DNA from: Treponema bryantii
Lineage (GTDB): Bacteria; Spirochaetota; Spirochaetia; Treponematales; Treponemataceae
Assembly (NCBI RefSeq): GCF_900111035.1
Contig: NZ_FOFU01000002.1
Coordinates: 558,001 to 622,000, forward strand
DNA: 64,000 nt
Reading direction: 5' to 3'
Shown here: piece after piece, positions 43,700-51,480 of the stretch
Layout: every line of letters begins with the position of its first letter
Numbering within the stretch: position 1 is the stretch's first letter
Program-made: the position numbers and the translations under genes
Notes under the pieces: generated by a model
Databases searched by the model: none
What the model was told of the DNA's origin: nothing
Seen by the model: only the letters and a program-made list of their open reading frames with translations

Positions 43700-44282
43700 A
43701 TAAATACTGAGCAAGTACCGGACGCAACTTCAACGCAACCGGTATGGCAATTACAGCCTTAAGAATATCTCCAGGAATATATGGAATTACGCAGGCAGCC
43801 ATTGTATAAGCAAGGGCTGTTTTATCTGCAGGAACTTTGCCGGCAGCAGTTGCCCAATACGAAAATCTGATTACACCCGGAATATACAAAATCACAAGAC
43901 CAGTAACAACAGCAGCAGAAACTCGAACAACAACCTTTACAGTCAGTTTCTTTTCAGTAACACTCGGCTTTCCAGCAATAAAACCTGCAGCCACTGCACC
44001 AAGCAGATAACCAGCCAAAAAGCCACCGGTTGGTCCAAGCCATACAGCAAGCCCGCCGGTTCCACCAGAATAAACTGGAAGACCAATCAAACCTGCAATT
44101 AAAAAGAGAGCTGCAGGAGCACCAGCAAGGACTCCTCCTAATAATACAGCACACAGAATACATAAGGCATTCTGCAAAACAATCGGAATCACACCAAGAG
44201 GGATTCTGATAAAACAACCAAAACAAATAATAGCGGCAAATAACGCGATGAAAGAGATTTTTAAGACTGACTTATTTTTCAT
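43677..44282 (-). CDS. bioY: Biotin transporter substrate-binding membrane subunit
   Basis: A 201-residue BioY protein: FIRIPLGVIPIVLQNALCIL, GLIGLPVYSGGTGGL and GPTGGFLAGYLLGAVAAGFI are the family motifs, six helices in all. It binds biotin with high affinity and can work alone or with BioMN. It is the first gene of the bioY-bioM-bioN unit. Its promoter overlaps a BirA-type dyad, and transcription would begin 1-2 nt before the ATG. Confidence 0.92.
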   Translation of the reverse strand: MKNKSVLKISFIALFAAIICFGCFIRIPLGVIPIVLQNALCILCAVLLGGVLAGAPAALFLIAGLIGLPVYSGGTGGLAVWLGPTGGFLAGYLLGAVAAGFIAGKPSVTEKKLTVKVVVRVSAAVVTGLVILYIPGVIRFSYWATAAGKVPADKTALAYTMAACVIPYIPGDILKAVIAIPVALKLRPVLAQYLYEDSNKY

Positions 44283-44289
44283 AAGAGAG

Positions 44290-44318
44290 ACTATAGCAAA
44301 TAAAAAGGGTATTGTAAA
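44290..44318 (-). promoter_or_regulatory. Promoter of bioYMN
   Basis: Minus-strand TTTACA (44313-44318), 17-nt spacer, TATAGT (44290-44295), then 7 nt to ATG 44282. The -35 hexamer lies inside one arm of the BirA-type dyad, so repressor binding would block it. Confidence 0.75.
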
Positions 44319-44354
44319 CCTGTATTTAAATATAGGTTTACAATACCCTTTTTA
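44301..44354. promoter_or_regulatory. BirA-type operator with extended perfect dyad
   Basis: TTGTAAACC (44312-44320) and GGTTTACAA (44335-44343), 14 nt apart, match the BirA operator half-sites known from enterobacteria and other phyla. The dyad extends outward to 20-nt perfect arms (44301-44320/44335-44354, outer half AAAAAGGGTA/TACCCTTTTT), longer than repression needs, and could double as a bidirectional terminator. Confidence 0.82.
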
Positions 44355-44360
44355 TACTTT

Positions 44361-44430
44361 CGTCATTGCGAGCGAAGCGAAGCAATCCATATTAATAGAT
44401 TGCTTCGTCGCTTCGCTCCTCGCAATGACG
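44361..44430. repeat. Palindromic repeat of the CGTCATTGCGAG family, copy 1
   Basis: CGTCATTGCGAGCGAAGCGA at the left and the complement CGCTTCGCTCCTCGCAATGACG (last 20 nt counted) at the right, with AAGCAATC/GATTGCTT nearer the centre. Second copy at 51401-51476. The same motif occurs, as I recall, as an intergenic repeat in many unrelated bacteria. Confidence 0.85.
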
Positions 44431-44441
44431 TCAGATAAGAA

Positions 44442-45356
44442 TTACCTTGTACCCTTATCGTATGGAATACCCTCAGCCTTAGGAGCGCGGGATTTCTTTG
44501 AAGTGAATGCAAGAACTACAAGAGAAATGATGTATGGCAGCATCTTGTAAACATCACCTGGAACAAGATGAATCAATGCATCAAATGCAGAATAAGTATC
44601 TGCAACGGCACGGAATGCACCAAATAGCAAAGCACTGGCTGCAATACGAAGCGGATTCCACTGACCGAAAATCATAACGGCAAGTGCAAGGAAGCCCGCA
44701 CCGGCAACACCGTACATAAAGTCCCACTGTGAGTTTGCAGCAGAAATGTAGATGATTCCACCAATTCCACCACAGAAGCCTGAAATCAAAACCCCTGCAT
44801 AGCGCATTTTGTATACATTGATACCTACGCTGTCTGCAGCCTGAGGATGTTCACCACAAGCCATAAGACGAAGACCAAAGCGTGTTTTGTTCAAAAGTAC
44901 ATAGAGAATCACTGTCAAAATCATGTAAATATTGAAATCTCCAATCAGGAAAACCTTTCTGTTTGCAATATAATCAAGAATTGCAGAAGGGTTTGTACCA
45001 CCCGATCTCGCATTATTAAACGACTTAACAATAACAATAGCAGCGGCTGTAGCAAGCATATTCATAGCTGTACCAACCAGAGTCTGATCCGCCTTAAAGT
45101 TAATAGCCGCAACTGCAAGGAACAGAGAATATAACATTCCGAAAAGAACACTCGCAAGAATTGTCAGCAGAATTATAACAAAGGCCGGAGTTCCAGCAGG
45201 CAGAGAATAAAGCACGAATGCACCGCCAAGCGCACCCATTACCATAATTCCTTCAAGACCAAGGTTAATTACACCACTGCGCTCACTGAACATACCGCCG
45301 AACGCAACGAAAATCAAAACTGAAGCATAAATTAAAGTATATTGAATCAATAACAT
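44442..45356 (-). CDS. Nucleoside ABC transporter permease (second permease)
   Basis: A 304-residue permease with about nine helices and the family segment ERSGVINLGLEGIMVMGALG, typical of the BPD_transp_2 permeases of PnrA/BmpA-linked systems (NupQ, PnrE). It is the last gene of the operon, 2 nt after the first permease gene. The transporter imports purine nucleosides in Treponema pallidum; Treponema generally lack de novo purine synthesis. Confidence 0.85.
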   Translation of the reverse strand: MLLIQYTLIYASVLIFVAFGGMFSERSGVINLGLEGIMVMGALGGAFVLYSLPAGTPAFVIILLTILASVLFGMLYSLFLAVAAINFKADQTLVGTAMNMLATAAAIVIVKSFNNARSGGTNPSAILDYIANRKVFLIGDFNIYMILTVILYVLLNKTRFGLRLMACGEHPQAADSVGINVYKMRYAGVLISGFCGGIGGIIYISAANSQWDFMYGVAGAGFLALAVMIFGQWNPLRIAASALLFGAFRAVADTYSAFDALIHLVPGDVYKMLPYIISLVVLAFTSKKSRAPKAEGIPYDKGTR

Positions 45357-45358
45357 AA

Positions 45359-46519
45359 TTAACCTCTCTTGCCCTCGGCATCAGCAGATTCGGCCTTTAC
45401 AGGCTTTTCCTCTGACTTCGCAACCTTCTTCTTTCTTTCCATCAGCTTACTTAACTGTGTCTTAAACAGGAACATGAATGCACAAGAATAAATGATGATA
45501 GATGAAATCAAATCCGCAATCTGAGGGTTGAAGTATTTTGTATCAATAAAGCTTCCGCCCTGAGTGATATGCTGAATAAAGTAACCCGAGAAGATTACGC
45601 CAATCGGATTCAGCTCACCAAGGAAAGCAACCGCAATACCATTAAAGCCCATAGCAGGAACAGTCGAACTTGTCTTCCATGGCTGAACATCAGTCAGATA
45701 GAAAAGTGAAGCAGCAAGACCGGCAATAGCTCCAGAAACAGCCATAGTCAGAATCAGATTTTTCTTATCTTTCATACCGGCATACTTTGCTGCATGCTTG
45801 TTCAAACCAGTTGCACGAAGCTCATAACCAAGAACTGTTTTCTTCAAAAGAATATTGATAAGAATTGCTACAACAATTGTCAAAGGAATTGCAATTGAAA
45901 CATACTCGTTATCATGGAAAAGAGCACCAAGACCAAGAGTTGGCAAAAGTGACTGAGGTGAAGTTGCAGCAATTGAGAAGGTTTCTGATTTACCAACGTT
46001 CATAACGCGCTCATTCTGCATCAACACATTAACAATATAAAGTGAAATCCAGTTGAGCATGATTCCCGCAATAACTTCGTTTACATTACAGAAAGCCTTC
46101 AGAAGGCCCGCAATACTTGCCCACAAAGCAGCACATACTATAGCAAACAACACACATACAAACCATGGAAGATGCCAGGCCAATGCAGTCCAGAGTGAAA
46201 TACCAATTCCGATACAATACTGGCCGGCAACACCAATATTGAAAAGTCCAGATTTGTAAGCAAACAAAACTGCAATTCCACAAAGAATAAGCGGTACAGC
46301 CTTTACCAGAGTCTGACCCAGGTAGTAAAGCTTTTTACCGTTATTTCTATAATACATCCAGTTTTTCAGGATTACGCTGATAGCCTTTGGCGCATGTTCA
46401 GCATTGATAATCAGAAGAATGATAAAACCTATAAGAATACCAAGAAGCGCACAAATTACAGCTGAAAGAATTGATTTAGAAGTATCAGAAGCAAGTGCTG
46501 TCTTAAATTTATTACTCAT
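45359..46519 (-). CDS. Nucleoside ABC transporter permease (first permease)
   Basis: ATG 46519 has GGGGAGG 9 nt ahead and overlaps the end of the ATPase gene by 8 nt; 386 residues. About ten helices and motifs KSGLFNIGVAGQYCIG and PAMGFNGIAVAFLGELNPIG mark the BPD_transp_2 family (NupP/PnrD). The C-terminal tail is lysine/glutamate-rich and cytoplasmic. Partner of the permease at 44442. Confidence 0.85.
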   Translation of the reverse strand: MSNKFKTALASDTSKSILSAVICALLGILIGFIILLIINAEHAPKAISVILKNWMYYRNNGKKLYYLGQTLVKAVPLILCGIAVLFAYKSGLFNIGVAGQYCIGIGISLWTALAWHLPWFVCVLFAIVCAALWASIAGLLKAFCNVNEVIAGIMLNWISLYIVNVLMQNERVMNVGKSETFSIAATSPQSLLPTLGLGALFHDNEYVSIAIPLTIVVAILINILLKKTVLGYELRATGLNKHAAKYAGMKDKKNLILTMAVSGAIAGLAASLFYLTDVQPWKTSSTVPAMGFNGIAVAFLGELNPIGVIFSGYFIQHITQGGSFIDTKYFNPQIADLISSIIIYSCAFMFLFKTQLSKLMERKKKVAKSEEKPVKAESADAEGKRG

Positions 46520-48080
46520 CTTTTGCCTCCCCACCAGCTTTCTCGCCTACATTACGTTTAGCACCAGCCATGTAAAGACCAAGCTCTTCCGGTGTTGTCT
46601 GTTTTGGATCCAGTTCACCGACAATCTCGCCTTCATACATTACAAGGATTCTGTCGCTGAGATTCAAAACTTCTTCGAGTTCGTAAGAAACAAGAAGTAC
46701 AGCCTTTCCTGCGTCACGGTCTGCAATAATTGCTTTATGAAGATATTCAATAGCACCAACATCAAGACCACGGGTTGGCTGAACTGCAATCAAAAGGCTG
46801 TGCTCTTTATCGAGTTCGCGGCCAACAATTGCCTTCTGCTGATTTCCACCAGACATTGCACGGGCGATTGTTTTATTACCCTGTCCGCTTCGAACATCGT
46901 ATTTATCAATAAGCATCTGCGAATAAGCAGAAACTTCTTTTGTCTTTATAAACTGATTCTTCTGGAACTGAGGCTCCCAGTAACGCTGAAGCACCATATT
47001 CTGTTCAAGAGTGTAATCCAGAACCAAACCATGCTTATGTCGATCTTCAGGAACATGGCTCATACCAGCTTTGCTTCTTTCACGGATAGATTTTTTAGTG
47101 ATATCTACACCGCACAAAGTGATTTTTGAAGCAGAATGAGGAGCAACACGCTCAAGACCAGTAATTCCCTGAATAAACTCAGACTGGCCGTTTCCATCAA
47201 TTCCGGCAATACAAACGATTTCTCCGGCACGAACCTGAAGGCTAACGTTATGAACGGCAAGCTTTTTATGAACATGACTTTCAACGCAAAGGTTTTCAAC
47301 ATCAAGAACAACTTCGCCAGGCTTAGCAGGCTCTTTATCTACAGTGAACTTAACGTCGCGGCCAACCATCATGCGGCTGAGCTCTTCCTTGCTTGTATTT
47401 GCAATCTCAACAGTACCGATGTAGCGTCCTTTACAAAGAACTGAACAACGGTCAGAAACTTCCATGATTTCGTTGAGCTTATGTGTAATAAAGAGGATTG
47501 ATTTTCCCTCTGCAGCAAGATTTTTCATAATCTGCATAAGCTCTTTGATTTCCTGAGGGGTAAGGACAGCAGTAGGTTCATCAAAAATCAAAATCTCATT
47601 ATCGCGGTAGAGCATTTTCAAAATCTCTACGCGCTGCTGCATACCAACTGTAATGTCTTCGATTTTTGCGTCAGGGTCAACTGCAAGACCATACTTCTGA
47701 CTCAGATTGATGATTTTTTCTCTGGCAGCTTTTCTATCAACAAAACCATGCTTTACTGTTTCGCTGCCTAAAATGATATTATCAAGAACGGTAAAAACTT
47801 CTACGAGCTTAAAGTGCTGATGCACCATTCCAATTCCAAGAGCCGTAGCATCATTAGGATTTTTGATTTCAACTTTTTTTCCATTCTTGTGGATTTCGCC
47901 TTCTTCCGGCTGATAAAGACCGAAAAGAACGCTCATAAGCGTAGACTTACCAGCTCCGTTCTCGCCCAAAAGTGCATGGATTTCGCCTTTTTTGAGCTGA
48001 AGGGTGATATTGTCATTCGCAATAATTCCGGGGAAACGCTTAGTAATATTAAGCATTTCAATGATGTATTCTTCACTCAT
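46512..48080 (-). CDS. Nucleoside ABC transporter ATPase (double ATPase)
   Basis: A 522-residue protein with two ATPase domains. The first has GENGAGKSTLMSVLFGL, VGMQQRVEILK (signature variant) and ILIFDEPTAVLTPQE; the second has GIDGNGQSEFIQ in place of Walker A, SGGNQQKAIVGREL and LLIAVQPTRGLDVGA, with changes usual for this sugar/nucleoside family (RbsA/XylG type). It drives purine nucleoside import with the two permeases and the binding protein upstream. An intrinsic terminator separates it from the binding-protein gene. Confidence 0.9.
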   Translation of the reverse strand: MSEEYIIEMLNITKRFPGIIANDNITLQLKKGEIHALLGENGAGKSTLMSVLFGLYQPEEGEIHKNGKKVEIKNPNDATALGIGMVHQHFKLVEVFTVLDNIILGSETVKHGFVDRKAAREKIINLSQKYGLAVDPDAKIEDITVGMQQRVEILKMLYRDNEILIFDEPTAVLTPQEIKELMQIMKNLAAEGKSILFITHKLNEIMEVSDRCSVLCKGRYIGTVEIANTSKEELSRMMVGRDVKFTVDKEPAKPGEVVLDVENLCVESHVHKKLAVHNVSLQVRAGEIVCIAGIDGNGQSEFIQGITGLERVAPHSASKITLCGVDITKKSIRERSKAGMSHVPEDRHKHGLVLDYTLEQNMVLQRYWEPQFQKNQFIKTKEVSAYSQMLIDKYDVRSGQGNKTIARAMSGGNQQKAIVGRELDKEHSLLIAVQPTRGLDVGAIEYLHKAIIADRDAGKAVLLVSYELEEVLNLSDRILVMYEGEIVGELDPKQTTPEELGLYMAGAKRNVGEKAGGEAKDE

Positions 48081-48115
48081 AAGAAAGAATTATATACTAA
48101 AAAGAAAGGGATTTA

Positions 48116-48151
48116 AACAAAAAAAGCGTGAACACCGGAGAGTTCACGCTT
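48116..48151 (-). terminator. Terminator between binding-protein gene and ATPase gene
   Basis: On the minus strand AAGCGTGAAC, 8-nt loop, GTTCACGCTT, then TTTTTTG. It should cause partial termination so that the binding protein is made in excess over the membrane parts. Confidence 0.85.
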
Positions 48152-48262
48152 AATAATTTCCGTTTTGTCGGCTCGCAAGTCTCGCCTCTGAGCCGTTCTT
48201 TCGATGAACCTAAACAGGCCCGCTGTCGCAGCCCTGTTTTTAACGGTTCTTCGATTTTTGGC
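48152..48262 (-). ncRNA. Structured 3' untranslated region after the binding-protein gene
   Basis: Between the stop codon and the terminator, the minus-strand RNA can fold into a long helix TCGAAGAACC/GGTTCATCGA (one mismatch) that encloses AACAGG/CCTGTT with an inner GCTG/CAGC hairpin, and a second hairpin CGGCTC/GAGCCG. Its first 33 nt are shared with the 3' region of the FGE lipoprotein gene (59834-59867). It may protect the upstream mRNA from 3' decay or be a source of a small RNA. Confidence 0.5.
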
Positions 48263-49381
48263 TTATTTAATGTTCTGGTAGTAGTTTACTTTTACAGTAA
48301 CTGCTGGAGCCTTGTCGATTGCGTTAGAAACTGTAACTTTATTAGCATATACATCAGCTACAAGTTTCTTGTAATCATTTACTGAGTAGTTCTTCATTGT
48401 CCAAGTATCTGTTGGAAGACCTACATAGTTCAAAGAAAGGTCTTTTCCTGATACGAGACCGAGGTTAGCAATCTTTCCAGAGTAGTCAGCCCAGTTTCCA
48501 GCCTGAATAGCAGAAAGAGCAGCGTTTACTGTTGCAGAAAGCCCCTTCATAGCAGAAGTTACACACATACCATCAGCGTAACTGTTAATCTGTGCTGTCT
48601 GATCAACGTCAACACCAATTACCTTTCCGCCAACTTTAGAAGCAGCTTCACAAGCAGAAGACCAGATAGCTCCACCACATGCGAATACAACTTCTACACC
48701 ACGGTTCTTGTACCATCCGTCCATAGCAGCTGTAATTGTCTGGTCGCCGTAGAACTGTCCACCATAAACATATTCAATTGTTACCTGATCAGCAACTTTG
48801 AGTTCTTCAGCAGCCTTGTTAGCACCCTGAACAAATCCGTATCCGTAGCGAACTACAGCTGGAACAGCCATACCACCGAGGAATCCAAGGTGACGATATC
48901 CTTCTTTTACTGCAGCGTAACCTGCGAAGAATCCAGGAAGCTCTTCTGCATAAACTGCACAGAATACGTTAGCTGGAACAGCAATACCACCGAGGTCACC
49001 TTCGCTGATATCAAGACCGATGAATTTAGCATCATCATAATCTTTAGCTACCTTTCCAATTGCTTCACCGAAAAGGTATCCAGGAAGAACGATTACATTG
49101 TAACCATCCTGATAAGCAGCATCGATAGAAGCAACGCGGTCTGCGTTTGAATCTCCGGCTGGTTTGTAGTACTGGAACTCAAGTCCGTTTGCTTCGGCGT
49201 AATCTTTACAAGCCTGGTAAGTTGTCTGATTGAAAGACTGATCTGTAATATCGCCTGAATCTGTTACCATAGCGATTTTGATAGAAGCCTTAGAAGACTT
49301 CTTTGCTTTTTTTGCTTTAGCAGCAAAAGTTGATGAACAAACAAGTGCCATCATCATTGCAATTGCAATAAGCTTTTTCAT
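48263..49381 (-). CDS. Purine nucleoside-binding protein, PnrA/TmpC (BMP) family
   Basis: A 372-residue exported protein. A signal peptide ends near STFA-AKA; there is no convincing lipobox, unlike Treponema pallidum TmpC. The BMP fold shows VTDSGDITDQSFNQTTYQAC, VIVLPGYLFGEAI, FLGGMAVPAVVRYGYGFVQG and GVDVDQTAQ, the usual ligand-binding stretches (Phe and Asp residues around the purine ring). GGAGG lies 8 nt before the ATG. A dyad ATAGTGATACTAT stands in the promoter region near 49410-49425, a possible operator. Confidence 0.9.
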   Translation of the reverse strand: MKKLIAIAMMMALVCSSTFAAKAKKAKKSSKASIKIAMVTDSGDITDQSFNQTTYQACKDYAEANGLEFQYYKPAGDSNADRVASIDAAYQDGYNVIVLPGYLFGEAIGKVAKDYDDAKFIGLDISEGDLGGIAVPANVFCAVYAEELPGFFAGYAAVKEGYRHLGFLGGMAVPAVVRYGYGFVQGANKAAEELKVADQVTIEYVYGGQFYGDQTITAAMDGWYKNRGVEVVFACGGAIWSSACEAASKVGGKVIGVDVDQTAQINSYADGMCVTSAMKGLSATVNAALSAIQAGNWADYSGKIANLGLVSGKDLSLNYVGLPTDTWTMKNYSVNDYKKLVADVYANKVTVSNAIDKAPAVTVKVNYYQNIK

Positions 49382-49469
49382 TTAAGTTATCCTCCAAATA
49401 AATGATAGTATCACTATTATAAAACATTACGTTATAAGTATCTACTAAAATAGGAAATTCTAAATATAT

Positions 49470-49497
49470 TTGACAATCTGATTTTTAGCGTTAGACT
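49470..49497 (+). promoter_or_regulatory. Promoter of the 49505 gene
   Basis: TTGACA (49470-49475), 16-nt spacer, TAGACT (49492-49497), then 7 nt to ATG 49505. No Shine-Dalgarno sequence; a leaderless mRNA is expected. Confidence 0.6.
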
Positions 49498-49504
49498 TTT
49501 GAAT

Positions 49505-50044
49505 ATGGCAGAAAAGAAATCAATACTTCAAACTATTCAGGATTTTACACAAAAACTGGAAGAATTCTCTCAACATAATGGTGTTCGTATTCCTCAGGAG
49601 AATTCGGAAACTCAAAAACTAACAAGACTTCAGCAGCATATAAACCAACAGGATGAAGAAAAGCGGGCACTGCTCCGTTCTCAGTTTCAGGAGTTTGCAA
49701 TGCCTGTAACACAGGATATCGAAAAAGATGAAGAAGATTTATTGAAGGCTTATGAATTATTCTGCCAGTTGAAGTCATTAGATGAACAAAGCGGCGACCG
49801 TCAGACTCATCTGAAAAGTCTGGCACTTTCAAGTCCGCTTTGCCATAAATCAGAATATGCCGCAGAAGGAAGTACTCGTTTTGCCCTTCTGCGCTTGTGG
49901 TTTCTTACAACAAAGCCAGATGCTCAGTTTGTGCCAGAAATAACTGAAGACTCTAACGGTTCCGTTGCACTTGAGTTTACAGATCTCGATCTCTGGCAGC
50001 CATCCTCATTTGAAAAAGAAATTATGCAGGCTTTTGATGATTAG
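49505..50044 (+). CDS. Conserved hypothetical cytoplasmic protein
   Basis: 179 residues, acidic, with two long charged helices at residues 5-60 and 60-105 (QKLTRLQQHINQQDEEKRAL, QDIEKDEEDLLKAYELFCQL) that suggest a coiled coil, and a less charged C-terminal part with FALLRLWFLTTKPDAQFVPE. I do not recognise a family. It is convergent with the MATE gene, overlapping its end by 4 nt, and stands alone behind its own promoter. Confidence 0.6.
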   Translation: MAEKKSILQTIQDFTQKLEEFSQHNGVRIPQENSETQKLTRLQQHINQQDEEKRALLRSQFQEFAMPVTQDIEKDEEDLLKAYELFCQLKSLDEQSGDRQTHLKSLALSSPLCHKSEYAAEGSTRFALLRLWFLTTKPDAQFVPEITEDSNGSVALEFTDLDLWQPSSFEKEIMQAFDD

Positions 50045-51375
50045 AGCTTCTGCACCTTTTTTTGATTAAGCCAGATAAACGCAATCACACAGATAACCGC
50101 AGAAAGCAGGCTTCCAAGTGGAGCTGCACAGCCCATTGGGAAAAGTGTTTCCGGCCAGTATTTTGATGCCAGCCATGCGCCCGGTATTCGCACAAGTATG
50201 ATTGATGTCACGTTGTGAATAAATGAAAGAATTGATTTTCCCATTGCACAGAAATAACCGCTGAAACAGAAATGGATTGCGGCAAAAACACAGTCGAATA
50301 CATAAGATTTCAGATACTGAGTTCCAAGATTGATAACAACCTCTTCGCGGGTAAAAAGTGCAATAAGAGGATGCAAAACAAACTGAAGGGAAACCGCAAA
50401 AATCAGACCAATACCAGTGGCAATTGCGGTGCCGGCATAAAGAGTTTTTCGTGCACGATCATAGTATCCGGCACCAATATTCTGAGCGGCAATTGCGCTG
50501 ACTGTAGAAAGCATGCTTGAAGGAATAAGGAATAGGAAGCAGATGATTTTTTCAACGATTCCAACGGCAGCCGCTACGTTTACACCACGACGGTTTGCAA
50601 TAACTGTAATCAGCATAAAGGAAATCTGAACAAAACCGTCCTGGCAGGCAACAGGAACACCAATTTTTAAGATTGGAACAAGTGCATCCTGCTGAAGTTT
50701 GAAATCTTCTTTTGTAAGTTTAAGGCTTTTTGATCGCACAATTGCAATCAAACTGATAATAACGCTGACTGCCTGAGCAATAACTGTAGCAATAGCTGCA
50801 CCCTCGGCCTTCATACCAAGCACGCCCATAAAAATGTAATCGAGAATGATATTGAGAGTACAGGCGATGATTACGAAAATCATAGGACTTTTTGAATCGC
50901 CCATGCCACGGAAAATTGAAGCAATTACGTTATATGCAACAATAAATGGAATACCGATAAAACAGATTCGAAGATAAAGAACTGTCTGCTCAACACTTTC
51001 CGGCGGAGTCTGAATCAGACTTACAATTCCGCGGCATGCAAGCAAAAGAATTACAGTAATCACAGCTGAAAAAATCAGGAAAAAAGTTACTGTGTTACCA
51101 ATGATTTTAGAAGCACGTTTTGAGTCTTTAGCTCCAACAGCCTGACCAATCAGAACTGTGCCGCCCATCGCAAGCCCAACGATAATTACAGTAAACATGT
51201 GCATTACCTGACTTCCGATAGACACAGCAGAAATTACATCTGCGCCGTTGAACTGGCCGGCAAGGAAAAGGTCTGCCATGCCATAGAGTGTCTGTAAGAA
51301 ATAAGAAAGAAGATAAGGCAGGGAGAAAACAACAATGTTTTTTAAGATAGAACCCTCGGTAAGATTTTTTGTCAT
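50041..51375 (-). CDS. MATE-family multidrug efflux pump
   Basis: A 444-residue protein with twelve helices and internal twofold symmetry. FNGADVISAVSIGSQVMHMF, GTVLIGQAVGAKDSKRASKI and IASIFRGMGDSKSPMIFVII are diagnostic of the MatE domain (NorM/DinF group, Na+ or H+ coupled). It lies downstream of lysA with a palindromic repeat between them, so it may or may not share the lysine operon promoter. Confidence 0.92.
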   Translation of the reverse strand: MTKNLTEGSILKNIVVFSLPYLLSYFLQTLYGMADLFLAGQFNGADVISAVSIGSQVMHMFTVIIVGLAMGGTVLIGQAVGAKDSKRASKIIGNTVTFFLIFSAVITVILLLACRGIVSLIQTPPESVEQTVLYLRICFIGIPFIVAYNVIASIFRGMGDSKSPMIFVIIACTLNIILDYIFMGVLGMKAEGAAIATVIAQAVSVIISLIAIVRSKSLKLTKEDFKLQQDALVPILKIGVPVACQDGFVQISFMLITVIANRRGVNVAAAVGIVEKIICFLFLIPSSMLSTVSAIAAQNIGAGYYDRARKTLYAGTAIATGIGLIFAVSLQFVLHPLIALFTREEVVINLGTQYLKSYVFDCVFAAIHFCFSGYFCAMGKSILSFIHNVTSIILVRIPGAWLASKYWPETLFPMGCAAPLGSLLSAVICVIAFIWLNQKKVQKL

Positions 51376-51400
51376 AAGGATTATTATAATGAAAAATTCA

Positions 51401-51476
51401 CGTCATTGCGAGGAGCCCGACAGGGCGACGTGGCAATCTATGTAGCATGGATTGCTTCGCTTCGCTCGCAATGACG
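51401..51476. repeat. Palindromic repeat of the CGTCATTGCGAG family, copy 2
   Basis: CGTCATTGCGAGGAGCCCGA, then GGCAATCTATG, and at the right GATTGCTTCGCTTCGCTCGC with AATGACG. One half matches copy 1 at 44361 closely; the other carries a GGAGCCCGACAGGGCGACG variant. It sits between lysA and the MATE gene. Confidence 0.85.
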
Positions 51477-51480
51477 TAGT

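Noticed and set aside
48152-48262. tRNA or tmRNA gene in the structured spacer
   Set aside because: No cloverleaf, no T-loop consensus GTTCRANNC with a proper acceptor stem; the helices fit better with a 3' UTR that ends in a terminator.
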